Source: Candidatus Terrybacteria bacterium RIFCSPHIGHO2_01_FULL_48_17 (GTDB taxonomy: Bacteria > Patescibacteriota > Minisyncoccia > Terrybacterales > 2-01-FULL-58-14). From it: DNA of 32,410 nucleotides. Positions 14,510 to 22,289 of the stretch are shown here, in pieces. The notes beneath the pieces are model-generated. The model saw nothing but the letters and a program-made list of their open reading frames with translations. It was not told the DNA's origin and ran no database searches. Location of the stretch: the NCBI GenBank assembly GCA_001822835.1, contig MHSS01000009.1, positions 1 through 32,410 of the forward strand. Direction: 5' to 3'. Position numbers and translations under genes: made by a program. Positions within the stretch are counted from its first letter, which is position 1, and every line of letters begins with the position of its first letter.

Positions 14510-14530
14510 CCCCGCGTTACGCGGGGTTTT
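14510..14530 (+). terminator. Terminator of the alpha/beta hydrolase gene
   Basis: A 7-bp stem CCCCGCG/CGCGGGG with loop TTA is followed by TTTT, seven bases after the stop codon. Confidence 0.8.
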
Positions 14531-14549
14531 ATGTTATAATATATATGAC

Positions 14550-14578
14550 TTGACATGTCCCCTGGACGAGGGTAGATT
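14550..14578 (+). promoter_or_regulatory. Promoter of clpB
   Basis: A consensus TTGACA (14550-14555), a 17-base spacer and TAGATT (14573-14578) are present. The predicted start at about 14585 lies inside the CIRCE palindrome, the classical arrangement for HrcA repression. Confidence 0.7.
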
Positions 14579-14603
14579 AGCACTCAAGGGTATCGACTGC
14601 TAA
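14577..14603 (+). promoter_or_regulatory. CIRCE operator (HrcA-binding site)
   Basis: TTAGCACTC-N9-GACTGCTAA matches the CIRCE consensus TTAGCACTC-N9-GAGTGCTAA with a single mismatch. It overlaps the -10 and start region of the clpB promoter, so HrcA is expected to repress the operon until heat or unfolding stress. HrcA itself is not in this window. Confidence 0.9.
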
Positions 14604-14647
14604 TTTAATATTCTGTTCCCTGATCACTGATTCCTGATTGCCTTTTT

Positions 14648-17344
14648 ATGAACGGACACAACTTTACCATCAAAGCGCAAGAAGCACTGCAGCGTGCGCA
14701 CGAAATTGCCATTGAGCGCGGCCATCAGCAAATAGAGCCCTTGCATTTGCTTGCCTCTGTTTTGGCCGATGCCGATTCTGCTGCCGCGGCGGTTCTGGAG
14801 AATATGGGCGTTTCCTTAGATGAAGCGCGCGAGCGCATTCGCCGAGCGCTTGGTTCTTTGCCCCGTATTATGGTTAATGTTCCGTTCGGGCAAGTATATT
14901 TAACGCCCGAACTTGCCCGTATTTTGGAGCGCGCGAAAAAAGAGGCAGAACGCATGTCGGATGAATTTATCTCCGTTGAACATTTATTTTTGGCATTGCT
15001 TGATACTCCCTCACGTGCGCGCGAGGCGCTTACTTCGCTTCGGGGTGCCGACGGCGCCGCCTTAAGTTACGAGTTGGTTGAAAAGGCGCTCAAAAACATT
15101 CGTGGGAGCGACAGGGTTACCGATGAGCGTCCGGAAACAAAATATAAGGTTCTTGAGCGTTACGCGCGCAATCTTACCGAGCTTGCCCGCAAAGAAAAAC
15201 TCGATCCTGTCATTGGGCGGGATGCAGAAATCCGTCGCCTTATGCAGGTGTTGTCCCGCCGCACAAAAAACAATCCTGTGCTTATCGGTGAGGCGGGCGT
15301 GGGCAAGACCGCAATTGTTGAGGGTTTGGCACAACGCATCGCTTCGGGGGACGTTCCCGAATCCTTGCGCGAAAAAGAGCTTGTTGCCATTGATTTGGGG
15401 GCCTTGGTTGCCGGTACCAAATACCGCGGCGAATTTGAAGATCGTCTTAAGGCGGTATTGCGGGAAATCGATCGCGCAGCCGGCAAATTCCTTCTGTTTA
15501 TCGACGAATTGCATACTCTTGTTGGGGCAGGTGCGGCAGAGGGCGCTATTGATGCTTCAAACATGCTTAAGCCCGCGCTTGCGCGGGGAGAGTTGCATGC
15601 CATTGGAGCAACAACCCTTAAAGAGTATCAGCAGCATATTGAAAAAGATCCGGCGCTTGCTCGGCGATTTCAGCCGATCTATGTGGTGGAACCATCCGAG
15701 GAAGATACTATTGCGATTCTTCGCGGTATTCGCGAAAAATATGAATTACATCACGGAGTGCGTATTACGGATGTGGCGATTGTTTCGGCCGCACGGCTTT
15801 CGGCGCGTTATATCACCGATCGTTTTTTGCCCGATAAAGCCGTCGATCTTATTGATGAGGCCGCTTCCGGATTGCGCCTTGAAATTGAGTCAGAGCCCGA
15901 AGAGCTTGATAAGCTGCGCAGGGAGGCGCGCCGTCTTGAAATGGAGATGGCTGCTTTGAAACGCGAGGAAAAAGATCGCGACACGAAAGAGCGTTTGAAG
16001 GAAGCGCGATTGCGTCTTGCAAATGTTCGGGAGGAATTAGAAACCTTTGAGACACGATGGCGATCGGAGCGGGAGGCGTTGGCTGCCATGAAATCGAAGC
16101 GTCGGGAAATCGAGCATATTCGGCAGGAAGCGGAAATCGCCGAACGATCCGGCGACCTTGAACGTGCAGCAGAACTGCGTTACGGGCGCATTCCCGCACT
16201 TGAACAAGAGCTTCGTAAAGCCGAGGAAGGGTTAAACCGCATTCCCGAAAGCCGCAGGATTTTACGGGAGGAAATTTCAGAGGAATCAATCGCGCAGGTC
16301 GTTTCACGCTGGACTGGTGTGCCGGTGACAAAGCTTTTAGCAACCGAGGCGGAAAAATTATTGCATCTTGAGAAAGATATTGCCACGCGCGTGATTGGAC
16401 AAGAAGAAGCTATCGGGGTTGTGTCAAATGCTCTGCGCCGGGCGCGCGCCGGCATTGCCGAGCCAACCCGTCCCATGGGCTCATTCATTTTTTTGGGGCC
16501 GACTGGTGTGGGGAAAACCGAACTTGCCCGGGCGTTGGCCGAGGTATTGTTTGACGATCGGGAAGCGATAATCCGTTTGGATATGTCCGAATATATGGAA
16601 CCGCATGCCGTTTCAAAAATGATCGGCTCCCCCCCGGGATACATTGGCTATGAAGAAGGGGGACAATTCACAGAACTTATCCGCCATAGGCCCTACAGCG
16701 TTGTATTATTTGATGAAATCGAAAAAGCGCACCCGGATGTATTTAATGTCATGCTTCAGGTGTTGGATGATGGGCGCCTTACCGATTCTAAGGGCCGAAC
16801 CGCTTCGTTTAAAAATACGATTATTATCATGACGTCAAATGTGGGTTCCGAATTTGCCCATAAAATGCAGGAGTTTGGTTTTTCATCCGAAGAAGAGGCG
16901 GAGGTAGAACATCAACAGAGCATGTTAAAAGACAGGATTAAGGAAGCGCTCCGTGAGCGGTTTAAGCCGGAATTTGTAAATCGGCTTGATGCGGTTATCG
17001 TGTTTAATACCCTGACGCGTGAAAATATTTTGCGAATCGTCGACCTCCAGCTTGAGCGCATACAAATGCGCTTGCGCGATCGGCACGTTACGCTTTCAGT
17101 AAGCCCGCAAGCGAAAGCGCTTTTGGCGGAACGGGGTTTCGATCCGCAATATGGTGCGCGTCCGCTTAAGCGCGTGATTGAAACAGATGTGCTGGATGTG
17201 CTTGCCAAAAAATTAATTGCGGGAGAAGTTCACGATGGCGCAAAAGTACATGTTGACGTTAAAAATGGGGGAATAACTATCGCCGCCGCTGCGCAACGTC
17301 GCCACAAGTCGTCACGTAAGCACCTTGCCTCTTCGCGCCGTTAA
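14648..17344 (+). CDS. clpB: ClpB disaggregase
   Basis: The 898-residue AAA+ chaperone pulls proteins out of aggregates. The parts are complete. An N-terminal Clp repeat domain (residues 1-145) contains two copies of the helical motif. NBD1 has Walker A GEAGVGKT near residue 214 and Walker [10 protein letters not shown] long coiled-coil M-domain (about 410-530) distinguishes ClpB from ClpA and ClpX. NBD2 has GPTGVGKT near 617, [13 protein letters not shown] and the arginine-finger segment FVNRLDAV. The C-terminal tail is Arg/Lys/Ser-rich and slightly long. The leader of about 60 bases has no clear ribosome-binding site. CIRCE control and the following membrane protein and HtrA-like gene indicate a heat-shock operon. 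Confidence 0.97.
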   Translation: MNGHNFTIKAQEALQRAHEIAIERGHQQIEPLHLLASVLADADSAAAAVLENMGVSLDEARERIRRALGSLPRIMVNVPFGQVYLTPELARILERAKKEAERMSDEFISVEHLFLALLDTPSRAREALTSLRGADGAALSYELVEKALKNIRGSDRVTDERPETKYKVLERYARNLTELARKEKLDPVIGRDAEIRRLMQVLSRRTKNNPVLIGEAGVGKTAIVEGLAQRIASGDVPESLREKELVAIDLGALVAGTKYRGEFEDRLKAVLREIDRAAGKFLLFIDELHTLVGAGAAEGAIDASNMLKPALARGELHAIGATTLKEYQQHIEKDPALARRFQPIYVVEPSEEDTIAILRGIREKYELHHGVRITDVAIVSAARLSARYITDRFLPDKAVDLIDEAASGLRLEIESEPEELDKLRREARRLEMEMAALKREEKDRDTKERLKEARLRLANVREELETFETRWRSEREALAAMKSKRREIEHIRQEAEIAERSGDLERAAELRYGRIPALEQELRKAEEGLNRIPESRRILREEISEESIAQVVSRWTGVPVTKLLATEAEKLLHLEKDIATRVIGQEEAIGVVSNALRRARAGIAEPTRPMGSFIFLGPTGVGKTELARALAEVLFDDREAIIRLDMSEYMEPHAVSKMIGSPPGYIGYEEGGQFTELIRHRPYSVVLFDEIEKAHPDVFNVMLQVLDDGRLTDSKGRTASFKNTIIIMTSNVGSEFAHKMQEFGFSSEEEAEVEHQQSMLKDRIKEALRERFKPEFVNRLDAVIVFNTLTRENILRIVDLQLERIQMRLRDRHVTLSVSPQAKALLAERGFDPQYGARPLKRVIETDVLDVLAKKLIAGEVHDGAKVHVDVKNGGITIAAAAQRRHKSSRKHLASSRR

Positions 17345-17347
17345 GGT

Positions 17348-18076
17348 ATGGCTATTTCTATCCTTTTGGGTACGGCAGTTGCCGTGTGGTGGATTTCGTT
17401 CCCCTTTGCATCCGTTATTTCCGCTGCTTCGTTTGTGATAGCAGCGTTTCTTATTTATAAGGCCAGCCCTTCTGTTTTTTCCGGTCCGCAATTATTGCTT
17501 GCCGCATCTCTTCCTGTTTTTTCTTTTTCCGTTCCATTCTCTCTTTTATCTTTGGCATTGGTTTTGTTTGGTATTGCGATGCTTGCCTTTTTCCGTGATG
17601 CCGACAATCAAGATCTAGCCCCCCCCTTTATGGCCCGCATCCGATTTTTGCTGCTTTTGGCTCTGATTCTGTGGGCCATTTTCGCATTTCGTCTTGGCTC
17701 ATTCCATAATAGTGTAACCGTTCTTTCTGCCGCAGCAATCGTAGTCGCAGTCGTTGGTTACGCAGGATTTAAAACCGCAAGCGCGGAAAATATATTGGCT
17801 GGGCGGGTAGATGACGGTCTAGTTCGTGCCGTTGTAGGTTTTGCCGCAGCATTGGTTGGCGGAGAATTGTTTCTTCTTCTTTTATTTCTTCCGTTTGCCG
17901 CATATGTTTCCGGAATCCTTCTTGCGGTAAGTATGTGGGTGTTTTTTGAAGTCATGGCAGCTGCCAAGAACGTTCCGTTTGCGCTTGCGCGAGCATCGCG
18001 TGCTGCAATTTTAGGGTTTACAACCTGGGTCGCTTTGGTTCTTACGGCTCCTTGGCCTTCTGGGATAGTTCGTTAG
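17348..18076 (+). CDS. Multipass membrane protein of unknown function
   Basis: The 242-residue protein is almost entirely hydrophobic, with about eight predicted membrane helices and very short loops. A charged loop near residues 85-95 (FFRDADNQDLAPP) and one near 145-160 (ASAENILAGRVDDG) are the only long polar parts. No transporter or enzyme motif is recognisable. It starts three bases after the clpB stop, with AAGG overlapping the clpB stop region, and is followed after 14 bases by the HtrA-like gene. It should therefore share CIRCE-controlled heat-shock expression. An inference from position is that it forms a membrane platform for the HtrA-like protein or responds to membrane stress. I would not assign a function from the sequence. 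Confidence 0.8.
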   Translation: MAISILLGTAVAVWWISFPFASVISAASFVIAAFLIYKASPSVFSGPQLLLAASLPVFSFSVPFSLLSLALVLFGIAMLAFFRDADNQDLAPPFMARIRFLLLLALILWAIFAFRLGSFHNSVTVLSAAAIVVAVVGYAGFKTASAENILAGRVDDGLVRAVVGFAAALVGGELFLLLLFLPFAAYVSGILLAVSMWVFFEVMAAAKNVPFALARASRAAILGFTTWVALVLTAPWPSGIVR

Positions 18077-18090
18077 TTTTCTTATATTAT

Positions 18091-18813
18091 ATGCGTTTTT
18101 TTCGTAAATTCTTGTTCGTGGTATTTATCATTTTTCTGAGCGCCCTTGGTGGCATCCTGGGGAATCGTATTTTGTTCCCCTGGCTTGCATCGTTTGAACA
18201 ACTCTCGATCCTTCAGCAATTTGCAAGGAACAACGGCACAACCATTATTAATCCTACAGAGCAGATTATTGTGAATGAAAGCGAGGGCTTTGAACGCGCA
18301 GTCGCTTTGGCCTTGCCGTATCTCGTTTTGGTTGAGCGCGAGGGTTCGAAAACCGCGGTATCGGGCGTTGCTGTCACGGAAGACGGGCTGGTTGCGACGG
18401 ATGCTCAAATTGCCGTCGGTCGCGGACAACTTTTTGTTGTACGACACAACGAACGGTTCGCGGCAACGCTTGTACGCGTAGATGCTTCTTCAAATACGGC
18501 GCTTGTCAAAATAGATTCACACAACCTTTCCTTTCCCGATTTCGACGACTCCGTTAATTTGGGACAGGCCTTGGTTGCGGTGCGGATGGTCAACGAGGAA
18601 CAAATGGCTGTGCCGGAGGTCATACAAACGTATGCCAACCGTATTGGTGAAAACTCATTCTCGCTTCCTTTCGCGCTCGATTCTGCGCATCGTGGTATGA
18701 TTTTAATAACATCGGAAGGAAAGTTGGCAGGAATGGTTGTTTCGGGAGCCAAAGCAGGTGATTATATGGTCGTCTTGCCAAAAGTGCTTACGAATCTGCT
18801 TTTAGGTAATTGA
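18091..18813 (+). CDS. HtrA-like pseudoprotease, membrane-anchored
   Basis: The 240-residue protein has an N-terminal membrane helix (about 6-25) and a trypsin-like domain that can be aligned by eye with the HtrA at 11829-13043. VSGVAVTEDGLVATDAQIA matches the HtrA segment GSGFIVRKDGLVVTNRHVV, with the catalytic His replaced by Gln106. SSNTALVKI matches LEDIALLQI with Asp replaced by Asn135. SAHRGMILI stands where GNSGGPLL carries the Ser. All three triad residues are thus absent, and so is a PDZ domain. The fold probably remains as a binding module. The start ATG 18091 is chosen because earlier codons overlap the previous gene. It is the third gene of the clpB unit, so stress-induced expression is likely. 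Confidence 0.75.
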   Translation: MRFFRKFLFVVFIIFLSALGGILGNRILFPWLASFEQLSILQQFARNNGTTIINPTEQIIVNESEGFERAVALALPYLVLVEREGSKTAVSGVAVTEDGLVATDAQIAVGRGQLFVVRHNERFAATLVRVDASSNTALVKIDSHNLSFPDFDDSVNLGQALVAVRMVNEEQMAVPEVIQTYANRIGENSFSLPFALDSAHRGMILITSEGKLAGMVVSGAKAGDYMVVLPKVLTNLLLGN

Positions 18814-18842
18814 TTGACATGTAGACCACCGCAAGCAATACT
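18814..18842 (+). promoter_or_regulatory. Possible promoter of rmlB
   Basis: TTGACA (18814-18819) starts right after the previous stop codon, with AATACT (18837-18842) 17 bases on. The -10 is weak, and the leader would be about 50 bases without a clear ribosome-binding site. Confidence 0.4.
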
Positions 18843-18901
18843 ACGATTACGCATATTGCGAAATAGGACATTTTATTTGAAATTTAATTTTGATATTCGG
18901 T

Positions 18902-20107
18902 ATGGATTGGCAAACTTTTTTACGCGAGCACCCCGACGGTCCCTTGGGGGCTTATCTTTCAAAGGATGATCAGGCAAAGTTATCGGTTGCCGAACGTTTA
19001 TTCGTGGAGGGTCGCGCAACACTCGACGAAGTCGCAACCATATTGGAGGCCTCGCCCGATGTCGCGCGAGATGTGTTGGGCCGCTCCGGTGCATTTAAGC
19101 GCAAGAAAATTTTGGTATGCGGGGGTGCTGGTTTTATCGGCTCCAATTTTATAAGGCATATTCTGGACAAATATCCTCATTATGAGGTCGTTAATTTTGA
19201 TAAGCTCACGTATGCCGGAAACCTTGATAACCTTACGGGTGTTGACCGCGACCCGCGCTATACGTTTGTGCAGGGAGACATTGCGGATCCTGCAGCCATT
19301 GATAAGGTTTTTTCGAGTGGCGTTGATGCGATCATAAACTTTGCTGCAGAAACGCATGTGGGTCGCTCTGTATATTACGGGGCGCGTGAATTTGTGCACA
19401 CAAATGTTCTGGGGGTACAAACGTTGCTTGAGGCGGTGAAGAAGTTTAAAACTCCTCGTTTTCTGAACGTTTCCACAGACGAAGTATACGGCGAGCTTTC
19501 ATTGGATGATAAGCGGGCATTCGATGAAACCTGGCCGTTTCAACCAAACGTTCCTTATGCTGCGGCAAAGGCCGGGGGCGATCTTATGTGCCGTGCATAC
19601 TGGGAATCCTATAAAACGCCGGTTATTGTAACGCATTGTTCAAATAATTTCGGGCCGTATCAGCATCCGGAAAAACTGATTCCGCATTCAATCTTTCGTG
19701 CCATGGCAAATCAACCGCTAACGATTCACGGAGAAGGGCAGCATGTGCGTGACTGGATTTTTGTATTGGATCATTGCGAGGCGTTGGATCGTGTGTTACA
19801 TCAAGGCAAATTGGGAGAAGTGTATAACATTGGAGCGGGCAACGAGATTTCCGTAAAAGATATTGTTCGTCTTATTCTTGATATTTTGGGAAAGCCGCGC
19901 TCGCTTTTTGTGAATGTGCCCGACCGGCCGGGCAACGATCTTCGCTACTCGCTTGATATCGGAAAAATACAGCGGGAATTTTCATGGTCGCCGGCGCATA
20001 CTTTTGAGGAGGCAATGCCAAAGACCGTGCAGTGGTATCAGGCGAATATAGATTGGGTTGAGCGGGTGCGCGAACGGGACAAAAAGTCGTTGAGCTATAC
20101 GATTTAG
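18902..20107 (+). CDS. rmlB: dTDP-glucose 4,6-dehydratase with N-terminal extension
   Basis: The 401-residue protein converts dTDP-glucose to dTDP-4-keto-6-deoxyglucose using bound NAD. From residue about 70 it is a typical short-chain dehydrogenase of this family. It shows the NAD loop GGAGFIGSNFIRH, NFDKLTYAGNLDNL, the catalytic Thr-Asp-Glu in STDEVYGE, and Tyr/Lys in YAAAKAGGD. HCSNNFGPYQHPEKLIP and RDWIFVLDHCEA follow. The usual length is about 330-360. The extra 65-70 residues at the front (including LSVAERLFVEGRATLDEVA) look helical and resemble a small helix-turn-helix or adaptor module. It stands about 6 kb from rmlA and rmlD. An upstream TTG at 18890 is also in frame, but ATG 18902 is preferred. 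Confidence 0.93.
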   Translation: MDWQTFLREHPDGPLGAYLSKDDQAKLSVAERLFVEGRATLDEVATILEASPDVARDVLGRSGAFKRKKILVCGGAGFIGSNFIRHILDKYPHYEVVNFDKLTYAGNLDNLTGVDRDPRYTFVQGDIADPAAIDKVFSSGVDAIINFAAETHVGRSVYYGAREFVHTNVLGVQTLLEAVKKFKTPRFLNVSTDEVYGELSLDDKRAFDETWPFQPNVPYAAAKAGGDLMCRAYWESYKTPVIVTHCSNNFGPYQHPEKLIPHSIFRAMANQPLTIHGEGQHVRDWIFVLDHCEALDRVLHQGKLGEVYNIGAGNEISVKDIVRLILDILGKPRSLFVNVPDRPGNDLRYSLDIGKIQREFSWSPAHTFEEAMPKTVQWYQANIDWVERVRERDKKSLSYTI

Positions 20108-20148
20108 CTTGCGGGCAGCGCCTCTTGCTTTCTCTGAGCGTTTCAGGA

Positions 20149-20285
20149 GTTCGCGCAGGGCCATTTGCGAAACGCGACAAACCCCAGCGTGGTTTGTCGC
20201 TCTGTCCTCGCCGCGCTCGCCTCGCTACGCTCGGCACCATGCCCGCGCGGCTGCGGAGGTTCGCAAATGTCCCTCCGCTCACTCC
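20149..20285. repeat. Dispersed palindromic repeat, copy 2
   Basis: This is the second copy of the element at 13050-13170, about 137 bases long with a longer middle. The outer pair is CATTTGCGAA (20162-20171) / TTCGCAAATG (20260-20269). The inner hairpin GCGACAAACC/GGTTTGTCGC is perfect (10 bp, loop CCAGCGT). The remaining spacer up to 20400 shows nothing further. Confidence 0.85.
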
Positions 20286-20400
20286 TCGAGCTGCGTAACT
20301 TGCTCGAAGCGCTGTTGTTTGCATTTATTCGGAGCATTCGGATGCTATTTCGAGATTAGGATCGCGCTCGTTATGTGATAGGGGAAAAGAGAAAAAAGGA

Positions 20401-20418
20401 AGCCGCCCCTCGGGCGGC
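20401..20418 (-). terminator. Terminator of the SWEET-like gene
   Basis: A 7-bp stem GCCGCCC/GGGCGGC with loop CTC is followed on the minus strand by a long T-rich run (TTCCTTTTTTC). It matches the hairpin after pyk. Confidence 0.7.
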
Positions 20419-20480
20419 CATCGCATATTTAAAACGTACTATCCGCGTCAATCTGCGTTTAGATCAGCGTTGATCCGCTT

Positions 20481-21086
20481 CTACTTTTTCCGATAGCGGA
20501 TGATCATATAAATGACTACAAGAGAGCCAAGAAACGTTACGCCGTTGCCGATGATGATGGTGATATCCTTGACCAAAAAGCCAAGAAGCGCATAGAAGGC
20601 AAGGCCGACGGTTAAGCACGCAAACGCAAGCAGGGAAAGTCCGGTGGGATCTTTGGTGCGAAAGAGATTCGTATTTTGTACGAGATAAAATGCTACAACA
20701 CCCGAAAGCCCGAGCCATCCGGCAGCGGTGCTTGCAAAAACGGGAGACGCGGTAAGGTGTATTGCGATAAGCGCGCCAAAGCCAACGATGAGCGTCAAAA
20801 GACCCGCGGCTCTTTCCGTGGCGCGAAGCCCTTGCGAACGGAACCAGACAATGAGCAAGATAAGGGTTGCAAACGCAAGGTTGCTTGTATTGCCGGCGAT
20901 AAATCCCAAAAGTCCCAAATGTATTCCGAGGGCCAAGTAGCCGCTGATGCCAACCGCAATCAACGAAAAGGCAAGAAATGAAAGGCCGACGGGGTTTCGC
21001 GTAAAAACAAGCCGCCAGTTTTGGATGGGGTAGAAAGCAACAATGCCGGCGGTTCCTAACCACTGCACAAGCGTTGTGAGATCCAT
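20481..21086 (-). CDS. Two-repeat SWEET-like (MtN3/PQ-loop) transporter
   Basis: The 201-residue membrane protein contains two copies of a three-helix PQ-loop/SemiSWEET unit. Repeat 1 holds GTAGIVAFYPIQNWRLVFTR followed by NPVGLSFLAF. Repeat 2 holds GLSGVVAFYLVQNTNLFRTK followed by DPTGLSLLAF. Between them is an extra hydrophobic helix (LLTLIVGFGALIAIHL), giving a 3+1+3 arrangement. Bacterial SemiSWEETs usually have one repeat and act as dimers; this layout is like that of eukaryotic SWEETs. The substrate would be a small sugar or similar solute moving down its gradient, but that is inferred from the family. The ATG at 21086 has GGAGG at good spacing, so the longer upstream frame is rejected. 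Confidence 0.8.
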   Translation of the reverse strand: MDLTTLVQWLGTAGIVAFYPIQNWRLVFTRNPVGLSFLAFSLIAVGISGYLALGIHLGLLGFIAGNTSNLAFATLILLIVWFRSQGLRATERAAGLLTLIVGFGALIAIHLTASPVFASTAAGWLGLSGVVAFYLVQNTNLFRTKDPTGLSLLAFACLTVGLAFYALLGFLVKDITIIIGNGVTFLGSLVVIYMIIRYRKK

Positions 21087-21193
21087 TCGTTGTCCTCCAT
21101 TGTTGTGAAGATGCTCTGTCCACAACAGCACATGAAGCGTATGGCCGCAAGAGGCCAAGGGAGGGCTTGATTTTTTTCTGGCGAGGCGGCAAG

Positions 21194-21224
21194 AAGCTGT
21201 GGGGGGACTGTCCCCCCACAGCTT
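21194..21224. repeat. 14-bp perfect inverted repeat
   Basis: AAGCTGTGGGGGGA (21194-21207) and its exact complement (21211-21224) flank loop CTG. No T-run follows, so it is more like a REP or mobile palindrome than a terminator. Confidence 0.75.
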
Positions 21225-21236
21225 GTTTATGTCGGC

Positions 21237-21260
21237 AAAGCAGGGTCAGATCCTGCTTTT
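21237..21260 (+). terminator. Hairpin with short T-run
   Basis: The stem AAAGCAGG/CCTGCTTT (8 bp) has loop GTCAGAT and is followed by T. No plus-strand gene precedes it; it may pair with the palindrome at 21194 as one repeat unit. Confidence 0.4.
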
Positions 21261-21344
21261 CTTATGCACCAAGCTTCGTAACAGCAAGAGGGGAGAGCGC
21301 TTATTTTATAAGGACTTTTATAGAGTAAAGTGTCAAGATGGGGC

Positions 21345-21373
21345 TTGACGTTTTTAAATATCTGTGCTATTAT
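21345..21373 (+). promoter_or_regulatory. Strong promoter in front of the candidate non-coding RNA
   Basis: TTGACG (21345-21350), a 17-base spacer and TATTAT (21368-21373) are present, with a start predicted at about 21380. Confidence 0.6.
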
Positions 21374-21379
21374 TAAATT

Positions 21380-21595
21380 GTCAGAGAGGGTTGATCTCCG
21401 GTTCCCATCGGGAACGTTGACAATAAGAAAAGAGGAGAGGGTCGGCCGAACCTATGCGCTGGGAACGCATAAAATCTTTTAGGCATCTTGTTGCCGAAAG
21501 ATACTTGGTTTGTGCCGTAACGCAGCCATAAACGGCTGGGAATGCCTTTCTTCTCTTTTTAAAAAGGAAGCCATCCCCAGCCGTTTTGATTTTTG
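21380..21595 (+). ncRNA. Candidate structured non-coding RNA
   Basis: A transcript of about 215 bases runs from a good promoter to a strong terminator without a convincing ORF. It contains successive hairpins: GTTCCC/GGGAAC, TATGCG/CGCATA and a two-part stem ATCTTT...AAAGAT enclosing GGCA/TGCC. It ends in the terminator stem AACGGCTGGG/CCCAGCCGTT. It does not match the landmarks I know for tmRNA, RNase P RNA, SRP RNA or 6S RNA. The alternative is a 25-codon ORF at 21454-21531 after an AGGAGAGGG sequence, whose codons overlap the hairpins. Identity unknown. Confidence 0.45.
21531..21595 (+). terminator. Long-stem terminator of the candidate RNA
   Basis: The 10-bp outer stem AACGGCTGGG (21531-21540) / CCCAGCCGTT (21576-21585) has a 35-base inner part that can pair further, followed by TTGATTTTT. 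Confidence 0.75.
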
Positions 21596-21924
21596 AGATC
21601 GCAAAAATCATCTCTCGTTCGCTTTGTTATTCGTGTATGTGTCAGCGTAAGTCCGCGTACAGTCCGCGCACCTTTGGTGAAGAGGACGATGGAGAGGAGA
21701 GGGTTCAGTACGATTCTTGACAACGGGCCAGGCGCATCTTACGAGGTGCGTACTGCATATCGTCTTTTGGGCATATGCCTTTGGGAAACCCTTGTTTGGT
21801 CTCGTCGCTCCTTTAAGAGCAGCTGAACTTGGGACAATAAGAAACAGGGCTTGTACTCTCTGTGATATTTGCCCGCATGTTTTTCTTGTTGCAGCGCTCT
21901 TCTCTATCGTTTTCCTTGCCAATA

Positions 21925-22010
21925 AACACGAATTAACACAAATAGAAAAACGAATATACACGAATGTGATGCGGTAGGATTCGTATATTCGTATCAATTC
22001 GTATTTCGTA
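21925..22010. repeat. AT-rich inverted repeat built on ACGAAT units
   Basis: CGAATATACACGAAT (21951-21965) faces ATTCGTATATTCG (21979-21991), pairing except for a two-base bulge. Further CGAAT/ATTCG units extend both arms. It looks like a dispersed repeat or a mobile-element remnant. The flanking sequence 21596-21924 holds no gene that I can support. Confidence 0.6.
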
Positions 22011-22025
22011 GTATTGAAAAGTAGT

Positions 22026-22264
22026 AAGGAGTGAGACCTGACAGGACCACTTGGGCGCACGGCCCGCATCATTTGGGTTGTGTGGCTGGTTGTGTCTGGG
22101 TCACTCCTTGGTACGGGATCGAACCATGCAGCACTCACGGTTCCAACTCTTTGTGGCATCTGGTATGGTGTGAAGATTTGGAGGTGAAGGAGTGCCGCAA
22201 AGCGTCTCACCCTCCAGCCGTCTTGGCTCAGCCGGGCAGGCGTGAAACATCCGTTTGCCCGGCT
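22026..22264 (+). other. Non-coding block with nested and competing inverted repeats
   Basis: AAGGAGTG occurs at 22026 and 22187, and both copies can pair with CACTCCTT at 22102-22109. GTGAGAC (22031-22037) can instead pair with GTCTCAC (22204-22210). A 9-bp hairpin AGCCGGGCA/TGCCCGGCT follows at 22230-22264. No ORF with coding character is visible, so a structured RNA or a repeat-derived element is possible. Confidence 0.4.
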
Positions 22265-22289
22265 ATGATTTACCAATGAGAACCCATTG

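Noticed and set aside
15078-15959. 293-codon plus-strand frame inside clpB
   Set aside because: It is an alternative frame within a well-supported clpB gene.
19872-20324. 150-codon minus-strand frame across rmlB and the repeat, similar to the frame at 12878-13168
   Set aside because: The similarity comes from the dispersed repeat; the rest is the shadow of rmlB and htrA.
21454-21531. 25-codon ORF after AGGAGAGGG in the candidate RNA
   Set aside because: Its codons coincide with RNA hairpins and the peptide has no recognisable features; kept only as an alternative reading.
22110-22130. tRNA T-arm-like sequence (GGTTCGATCCC on the minus strand)
   Set aside because: The T-stem pairs poorly, there is no matching acceptor stem at the right distance, and no CCA or anticodon arm.
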